Origin: a virus
Reading direction: 5' to 3' (one strand)
IMG/VR virus record: IMGVR_UViG_3300037827_000112
Coordinates: 1 to 42,707 of that record
Length of the DNA: 42,707 bases
Position numbers and translations under genes: made by a program. A model generated the notes under the pieces. That model had not been told where the DNA came from and did not search any database. It saw only the letters and a list, made by a program, of their open reading frames with translations. Position 1 is the stretch's first letter. Each line of letters opens with the position of its first letter. Positions 37,837-42,707 of this stretch are shown here, one piece after another.

Positions 37837-38036
37837 GCAACGTCAAGAAAGTACCCGAGACGGATCCGACCTGGCCGCAGTGCATGTGCTGCGCTGACCA
37901 GGGGCTCGTGGGTGGACCGAAGCACGGCCACGAGTACCGCTTCTGCCTGTGTCCAGCGGGCGAACGAAAGCGCGTAGCCGAACCGAACGCAGCCAACGAA
38001 GCTAATGCGGTTACCGCGAAGCTCTCCGCTCTGTGA
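37833..38036 (+). CDS. 67-residue zinc-binding protein
   Basis: ATGA overlap with the HNH-type gene. CMCCADQG and RFCLCPAGERKR provide four or more Cys for a small zinc site. Last gene before the portal; the promoter of the portal unit overlaps its end. Function unknown. Confidence 0.6.
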   Translation: MSNVKKVPETDPTWPQCMCCADQGLVGGPKHGHEYRFCLCPAGERKRVAEPNAANEANAVTAKLSAL

Positions 38037-38042
38037 GATAAT
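38037..38042 (+). promoter_or_regulatory. -10 box GATAAT, leaderless start of portal gene
   Basis: GATAAT at 38037-38042 with ATG at 38050 seven bases later and no ribosome site. A -35-like TTACCG is 20 bases upstream. No operator palindrome. Confidence 0.5.
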
Positions 38043-38049
38043 CGCGCCC

Positions 38050-40095
38050 ATGAGGCTGGGCCAACTGCTCGATCGCTTCGCCGGCTACTTGGCCAAGCGC
38101 TCTCCGAAACTTCAAAAGATCGCCGGCAAGCTGTCGGATCAGCTCGAAGACGCCCGCGAAACCCGCAAAGCCTTCGCCGAACTCGCTCAAGAGCTCGCGC
38201 TGCGCAAAGAAGCGGCCGAGGAGCGACTTCACCAGATTAAAGAGATCCGCGCAGCCGAGCGGATGTGTCTCACGCCCGACCGTCAAATCCTGGACGCGGC
38301 GTATTCGCTGCTCCCGGAAAGCGAACGCACGCCGGCAAAAGCGGAGCACGTTTTCAAGGAACGGCTGTGGGAGTTGGAACTCGCGCTTGAAGATCGCGGC
38401 TGGGTCAGGGAAACGACGCTCGCGGCTCTGGAATTCTCGCGCTACGGCGTTCAGCAGCTCATCCGAATCTGCCGCATCTACGGAATCAAAAACCCAATCA
38501 TTAAGCGAATCGCGGAAATCTGTGAGCTGTACGTGTTCGGGCGCGGCATCGAGATCCGCGCGGACGACGACACGGCAAACGACGTCATTCAGGATTTCTT
38601 GCAGGCCAACGATGCGGAGATGGGGCACACCGGGCTGGCGAAAAAAGAGAACGACATTCAGACCGATGGCGCGTTGTATTTCGGGCTGCCGACAGACGGC
38701 AAGGGCAACGTTCGCGTGTTGATGATTGACGCGCTGGAAATCATGGACGTCGCGACCGACCCGGACGACACCGCGCACCCGCAATTCTTCAAGCGCCGAT
38801 GGTCTCGGAGCGAGCTTGACATGAACAGCGGCCGTGAGGTGATGACCACGCTGACTTCCTGGTATCCATCGCTCGAATACGTTCAGAGCGAACCAAAACA
38901 GAAGCCACAGAAGATTGGCGATGATCCGGTGAATTGGGACATGCCAATTCTTCGGGATCGTTCGTCGGGTTCTGGACCGTCCAAGTGGCGCTGGCCAGTG
39001 CCGCCGATCTTCGCCGCAGTGGACTGGGGACGCGCATACAAAGACATCCTCGAAGACTACGCCACTGTGCGGCGAACGTTCGCCCGGTTCGCGCTGATGG
39101 TCGAGACGAAAGGTGGGCCCGGTGCGATCGCGGCGTACAATTCCCTGTTCAGCACGTCGTTTGCGGATGCCGATGGAACCCAGATCGAGCGCAACCCGCC
39201 TCCGGTGGCCGGCTCGACTCACATCGCAGGACCGGGCAACAGCATTCAGGCTTTCAAATCCGCTGGAGCGCAATCGAATCCGGATGAAGCGAGACGCATT
39301 CTGTTGATGGCGTGCGCCTCGGCCGGAATGCCTGAGACGTTTTTCGGTGATGCGTCCACCGGATCACTCGCAACGGCACTATCGCTGGATCGTCCCACGG
39401 AACTAAAGTTCACGGCGATTCAGCGGCGATGGTCGCACATTCTGAAAATGATCCTGCATTACGTGCTGGACATGTCGGCAAAGTCGCCTGGCGGGCGATT
39501 GAAAGAAGCCCGCGCGAATAATTCCGCTCCGCAACCGATCAAGATCATTGTGAAGTTCCCGACCGTTATCGAGCATGAAATCCAGCCAATGATTCAGGCC
39601 ATTACGGAAATTGCATCGCTCGGTGGACGAAACGGCATCGCGGCGGGAATCGTCGACCGGCGCACCATCGCGGCTTTGCTGCTCGAAGAAATCGGATACG
39701 AAGGCGTTGACGATTTACTCGACAAGATTTACGGCAAGAGCTACAAACCGGCGGCGGATGTGACAGACCAGCGTTCGCAGGTTCCGGCGCAATCACTCAC
39801 GCAGCCCACCGGGAAGCCGATGACGGATCTATCAACGCCTCCACCATTGCCGCCTCCACCTGCACCGCCACCGCCGGTATTGCCTCCACCGCCCGCGCCT
39901 GGCACTGGCGTTCCGGCTGTGCCTGCGGTGCCAGCGAAACCAGGCGCGCCGGCGCCCGCTAAACCTGGTGCGAAGCCAGCGGCCAAGGCTGCACCCGGAG
40001 CCAAGCCCGCGCCGACGAAGAAAGAAGCGCTGCTCGAAGCCGTTGGCGCGTTGCGTCTTGCGGTTGCGGAGTACGAGGATAAAGACGATGCGTGA
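38050..40095 (+). CDS. Portal protein with Pro/Ala-rich C-terminal tail
   Basis: 681 residues from ATG 38050; an in-frame ATG at 38005 is inside the previous gene. Residues 10-100 are helical, followed by a portal core: YGIKNPIIKRIAEICELYVF, TDGALYFGLPTDGKGNVRVL, MIDALEIMDVATDPDD, then a wing/crown region with GMPETFFGDASTGSLATALS, a typical portal phrase. The last 90 residues (from about 592) are Pro/Ala/Lys-rich low complexity (PPPLPPPPAPPPPVLPPPP), not usual for portals. It is the dodecameric vertex through which DNA enters. Confidence 0.9.
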   Translation: MRLGQLLDRFAGYLAKRSPKLQKIAGKLSDQLEDARETRKAFAELAQELALRKEAAEERLHQIKEIRAAERMCLTPDRQILDAAYSLLPESERTPAKAEHVFKERLWELELALEDRGWVRETTLAALEFSRYGVQQLIRICRIYGIKNPIIKRIAEICELYVFGRGIEIRADDDTANDVIQDFLQANDAEMGHTGLAKKENDIQTDGALYFGLPTDGKGNVRVLMIDALEIMDVATDPDDTAHPQFFKRRWSRSELDMNSGREVMTTLTSWYPSLEYVQSEPKQKPQKIGDDPVNWDMPILRDRSSGSGPSKWRWPVPPIFAAVDWGRAYKDILEDYATVRRTFARFALMVETKGGPGAIAAYNSLFSTSFADADGTQIERNPPPVAGSTHIAGPGNSIQAFKSAGAQSNPDEARRILLMACASAGMPETFFGDASTGSLATALSLDRPTELKFTAIQRRWSHILKMILHYVLDMSAKSPGGRLKEARANNSAPQPIKIIVKFPTVIEHEIQPMIQAITEIASLGGRNGIAAGIVDRRTIAALLLEEIGYEGVDDLLDKIYGKSYKPAADVTDQRSQVPAQSLTQPTGKPMTDLSTPPPLPPPPAPPPPVLPPPPAPGTGVPAVPAVPAKPGAPAPAKPGAKPAAKAAPGAKPAPTKKEALLEAVGALRLAVAEYEDKDDA

Positions 40096-40303
40096 GCACG
40101 CGACGGTCAAGGGCCAAGATGCGCGGCGCACCAGCACGAAAACTCACGCGCGTTATCACACGTTGCCGGAAGAGAGAAACATGATCCGCACGGCCTACAA
40201 TCGCGCGCTCGACGATCCACGCTTCGCGCCGATGAAAGAAGCGATTCTCGTGAAAGACGGAAGGCTGACAGAGGAAGGTATCCGGCGCGGCATCAAGCTA
40301 TGA
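40088..40303 (+). CDS. 71-residue protein, unknown
   Basis: ATG 40088 overlaps the portal stop by eight bases; stop overlaps the phosphatase start (CTATGA). Basic N-terminus (KGQDARRTSTKTHARY) and a helical C-terminal half (LVKDGRLTEEGIRRGI). No domain recognised. Coupling suggests co-expression with portal and phosphatase. Confidence 0.55.
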   Translation: MREHATVKGQDARRTSTKTHARYHTLPEERNMIRTAYNRALDDPRFAPMKEAILVKDGRLTEEGIRRGIKL

Positions 40304-40881
40304 AATTGTTCATCATGCGCCATGCAGAAGCCGAAAGCGGAATGCAGATGGACCCAACCCGCAAGCTCACCGACACCGGCAAGAGACAGGCAAAAATGAT
40401 GTCAAAATGGCTCGCGCGTCAGGACATCGAAAAGCCGGATATCGTGGTCCATTCGAGCTTCCAGCGAGCAATCTCAACAGCGAAACGCGTTGCGAAGCAT
40501 CTCGACGTTCCGATGGTGCAAGCCTACAACGGAACACTGGACCCGGACGGACACCCGGAAAAGACGTGGACCGATCTAAAGAAAATCGCGCGTGACAACC
40601 AAGCCAAATCGCTCATCGCGGTAACGCACGGCCCGCTGGTGGAGAAACTTCTCGCGTATCTGACCGGCGCACCGTTACCTCAGCAATTCCATTACGCTCA
40701 TGCGGCGATCGCGCACCTTGAAACTACAAATGGAGCGCGAGGGATTCTACATTGGCTGGTGACGCCGAACGTGGTCGCGCGTGACGAAGATGAACTCCAA
40801 AACGTGACGCACGATGCGCACGCTACGATTGAGGCGGCTCTTTCGATTGCGGAACTGGCGGTTGCGTCGATGTCGGATTAG
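40300..40881 (+). CDS. SixA-like histidine phosphatase
   Basis: 193 residues. MKLFIMRHAEAES (Arg7-His8, phosphate pocket), LTDTGKRQAKMMSKWL, HSSFQRAISTAKRV (Arg55) and IAVTHGPLVEKLL (His110) give the full branch-1 histidine phosphatase set in SixA-like layout. Known SixA removes phosphate from phosphohistidine of signalling proteins. Placement between portal and prohead protease is exceptional. It could reset host two-component or phosphotransfer systems or act on virion assembly; its target is unknown. C-terminus overlaps the opposite-strand gene. Confidence 0.85.
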   Translation: MKLFIMRHAEAESGMQMDPTRKLTDTGKRQAKMMSKWLARQDIEKPDIVVHSSFQRAISTAKRVAKHLDVPMVQAYNGTLDPDGHPEKTWTDLKKIARDNQAKSLIAVTHGPLVEKLLAYLTGAPLPQQFHYAHAAIAHLETTNGARGILHWLVTPNVVARDEDELQNVTHDAHATIEAALSIAELAVASMSD

Positions 40882-41200
40882 GCTCTTTGTCTTCCTCGCG
40901 CTTCGGCATCGGCGCGGCCAGAACCACCCGTGCAATTTCAACGCCTGAAAACAGCAGCGTGCCTTTTTCGGCGAAGGTGTTCGCGGTCATCTCGCGAAAC
41001 GCTTTGACGCCGGCGGCGAAGCCTTGGGCCGCGGCGCGGATCTCATCTGCCGATCGATACTGCCGCTGGTAATCTGCCATATATTTTTTACACTCTCCGC
41101 ACCAGTTTCCACCTGGTTCAGCGTCTCGTTTTCCGCATCGCGTACATGACGGCATCCTGCCGAGCGCGGGCTCGGTGAACACCGACTTCTGTTTTGCCAT
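40823..41200 (-). CDS. Zn-finger protein, only gene on the minus strand
   Basis: 125 residues. CTRCGKRDAEPGGNWCGECK is a four-Cys zinc knuckle at residues 19-38; then QRQYRSADEIRAAAQGFAAG, and an acidic, Pro/Gln-rich tail (KEPNPTSTQPPVPQ). Its 3' end overlaps the SixA-like gene by 59 bases head-on. Upstream it faces the promoter of the capsid operon. The lone opposite orientation and position suggest a regulator acting on the head/tail promoter, but this is inference. Confidence 0.75.
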   Translation of the reverse strand: MAKQKSVFTEPALGRMPSCTRCGKRDAEPGGNWCGECKKYMADYQRQYRSADEIRAAAQGFAAGVKAFREMTANTFAEKGTLLFSGVEIARVVLAAPMPKREEDKEPNPTSTQPPVPQSKEPPQS

Positions 41201-41212
41201 TTCGTCAAGCTT

Positions 41213-41240
41213 ACTAAACTTGGTGGCCGTTTTGTTGGAA
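41213..41240 (-). promoter_or_regulatory. Divergent promoter for the minus-strand gene (weak)
   Basis: On the minus strand TTCCAA (41240-41235), 16-base spacer, TTTAGT (41218-41213), 12 bases before the ATG at 41200. The -35 is the same hexamer, reversed, as the plus promoter. Confidence 0.35.
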
Positions 41241-41264
41241 CCGCAAGATGTTGTACCTTATCCT
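41235..41264 (+). promoter_or_regulatory. Head/tail operon promoter, leaderless
   Basis: TTGGAA at 41235-41240, 18-base spacer, TATCCT at 41259-41264, ATG at 41273 eight bases later, no ribosome site. The -10 is identical to that of the early unit at 22061. Confidence 0.6.
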
Positions 41265-41272
41265 GCTTCTCG

Positions 41273-42707
41273 ATGGCCGCCGCCAAAGTTCCCGCAAAAG
41301 AAGCCGCGATTCAGCACTCTGACGTTAAATCGCGCCTCCGCGACATCATCAACGATCATTCGAGCGCGAAGGTCAAAGCGGGGAAATATGCGCACTCCGG
41401 TGATTCGTACGTCGATCACGACGGCGACGGCACCGAGGGCAACTGCACGTACTACTGCAAGGGCGACTTGCGCCAGGCACCTTACGAGCTGGGCTCAACG
41501 AAGGCCGGAAGCGTCGGCGGTTCAATCGATTTCAACAATTCGAAGAACGTAGTCCCGGTCACGAACTACGCGCCGGAAGCCGAGGACCACGAGAATTACA
41601 CGGCCATGGAGTCGATTCGACCCTACCGTGAGGCAATTGAACGCTGGGCGCTCCTGAAAGCCGAGATCTATACGGAGCTTCCGGAGTACCACGAGCGCTT
41701 CATCTCGAAGAAAACGCGGGACTCGATGGACAGTAGCGACTTCGCCGGCAAGGGAACATCGTTTCCGATCAAAACGTCAGAGGACGTCCCGGCGGCGCTC
41801 CACAGCATCGGCCGAGCCGGGCCGGGGAACTATTCGGGCGACACCATTCGGGCGAACATCAAGAAGATCGCGAAACGGAAGGGTCTGGCTTTACCGGACA
41901 GCCTGAAAGACGCCTCCGACAAAGAAGCGTGGAGCACATGGAAGCCCGAGGGCTCGCTCTTGCTAGAATCTGCGGCAACGTTCATCGAGCAGCCGCGTCT
42001 GCAGGAAGCGGCGACCACCGATTACCCCATCAAGCTGATTTCGCCAGGGCGTGGTTCATCCGGCTACTATCCAGCCGAAACCCTGCGTAAAGCCGCTGAA
42101 GGCAAAGTCTTTAAAGCCGGAACGCAGATGTTCTGGAACCATGACACAGACGCGGAAGAGAGCGCACGGCCCGAAGGTGATCTCAACCGGCTGGCCGCAG
42201 TGACCACCACGGATGCGCAGTGGCACGAAAACGGGCATGACGGGCCAGGATTGTACGCCAGGGCCAAGGTTTTTAGCGATTACGCGGACAAGGTCAAGGA
42301 AATGGGGCCGCACATCGGCCTGAGCATCCGCGCCGGCGGCGATCGCGACGAATCAGCGAAAGCGCCTGACGGGAAACCCCGGGTCATCACGGCACTTCGA
42401 AACGCCGCGTCGGTGGATTTCGTTACCAAGGCCGGGCGGGATGGAAAGATTTTCACGGAGAGCGACAGCTCTGAAGGAGAGGACATGGACAAAAACGAGG
42501 TTCTGGCGCTCATCAAAGAGTCGCAAGCTCCACTGATTGCGGAAAATAAACAGCTTCGCGAGATGCTGGCCACCGTCAAGGCGAAGCCGCTGATTACCGA
42601 ACGGTTGGCCGGGATCCGGCTACCCGACGCCATCAAGTCGAAAATTGTTGAGGCGCTGGCGCCCGCGATCCCGACCGACGCCAACGGCGCTGTTGACCTG
42701 AAAAAGC
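41273..42707 (+). CDS. Prohead protease-scaffold fusion, N-terminal part (gene continues at base 1)
   Basis: Open from ATG 41273 through the right end of the window; unique part to 42580, then 1-396, total about 567 residues. Order: an N-terminal region; a DUF6582-like module (FAGKGTSFPIKTSEDVPAAL, TIRANIKKIAKRKGL); a prohead protease (KLISPGRGSSGYYPAETLRK, QMFWNHDTD with the His, HIGLSIRAGGD with the Ser, AASVDFVTKAG); and a scaffold from about MDKNEVLALIKESQ on (coiled, LIAENKQLREML). Such proteases self-process and remove the scaffold during head maturation. Predicted leaderless start of the structural operon. Confidence 0.85.
   Translation, partial: MAAAKVPAKEAAIQHSDVKSRLRDIINDHSSAKVKAGKYAHSGDSYVDHDGDGTEGNCTYYCKGDLRQAPYELGSTKAGSVGGSIDFNNSKNVVPVTNYAPEAEDHENYTAMESIRPYREAIERWALLKAEIYTELPEYHERFISKKTRDSMDSSDFAGKGTSFPIKTSEDVPAALHSIGRAGPGNYSGDTIRANIKKIAKRKGLALPDSLKDASDKEAWSTWKPEGSLLLESAATFIEQPRLQEAATTDYPIKLISPGRGSSGYYPAETLRKAAEGKVFKAGTQMFWNHDTDAEESARPEGDLNRLAAVTTTDAQWHENGHDGPGLYARAKVFSDYADKVKEMGPHIGLSIRAGGDRDESAKAPDGKPRVITALRNAASVDFVTKAGRDGKIFTESDSSEGEDMDKNEVLALIKESQAPLIAENKQLREMLATVKAKPLITERLAGIRLPDAIKSKIVEALAPAIPTDANGAVDLKK
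42581..42707. repeat. 127-bp direct repeat, right copy (circle closure)
   Basis: Identical to 1-127; overlap of the two contig ends. See the left copy. Confidence 0.95.

Noticed and set aside
38011-39273. 420-codon open frame on the minus strand opposite the portal gene
   Set aside because: Antisense shadow in GC-rich codon-biased sequence; the plus strand encodes a convincing portal, and no promoter or ribosome site serves the minus frame.

Overview
The window is a complete circular phage genome (about 42,580 unique bp). The first and last 127 bp are identical, and one gene (prohead protease-scaffold) runs off the right end and continues in frame at base 1, so the contig should be read as a circle. 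It encodes a tailed phage of siphovirus type: large terminase, portal, fused protease/scaffold, HK97-fold capsid, head-tail connectors, lambda V-like tail tube, a frameshifted tail chaperone pair, a 1,547-residue tape measure and tail-tip hub proteins. Nearly everything is on the + strand; only one gene (40823-41200) is on the - strand. I see no integrase, phage repressor, tRNA, CRISPR array or DNA polymerase. The host cannot be named from the window. The high GC, Gram-negative-type lipoproteins, a secreted protein with a signal peptide ending His-Ala-Gln and the leaderless promoters would fit Acidobacteriota or a neighbouring phylum, but that is a weak inference.

Layout. 38050-42707 joined to 1-16771: portal, a SixA-like phosphatase, protease-scaffold, capsid, connectors, tail tube, chaperones, tape measure and tail tip, including a GH43-like glycosidase fused to a baseplate hub. 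16782-22000: accessory and probable lysis region with small membrane proteins, a lysozyme-like protein, two small lipoproteins or membrane proteins, a glycosyltransferase, a papain-like cysteine peptidase and two small two-TM proteins; it is dense in promoters. 22072-28385: early/replication region with Zn-ribbon and HNH proteins, an SSB-tailed DNA-binding protein, a Gp157-like protein, many small overlapping genes, a VRR-NUC nuclease, a winged-helix initiator-like protein under an RNA structure, and a DNA methyltransferase. 28424-30604: lipoprotein and terminases. 30651-38036: a 7.4-kb cargo island between terminase and portal holding glycosyltransferases, two methyltransferases, an HNH protein, an IS1595-type transposase relic and a small mobile cassette.

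Regulation. Almost every gene that opens a transcription unit has a TAnnnT-type -10 box ending 5-8 nt before its ATG and lacks a Shine-Dalgarno site, predicting leaderless mRNAs; genes inside operons use SD sites and 1-4 bp stop/start overlaps. Six of these promoters share a palindrome, GCGCACGTGC, which looks like the operator of one regulator. Two RNA devices are predicted: an SD-sequestering pseudoknot-type leader before the winged-helix gene (26958-27009), and a leader peptide plus terminator before the lysozyme-like gene (17585-17703).

Most notable observations: the shared operator/leaderless promoter system, the RNA switch at 26958-27009, the 454-bp mobile cassette with perfect 27-bp terminal inverted repeats and an 8-bp target duplication, the glycosyltransferase/methyltransferase island, the apparent AUA start of the tape measure gene, and the glycosidase-repeat-hub fusion.
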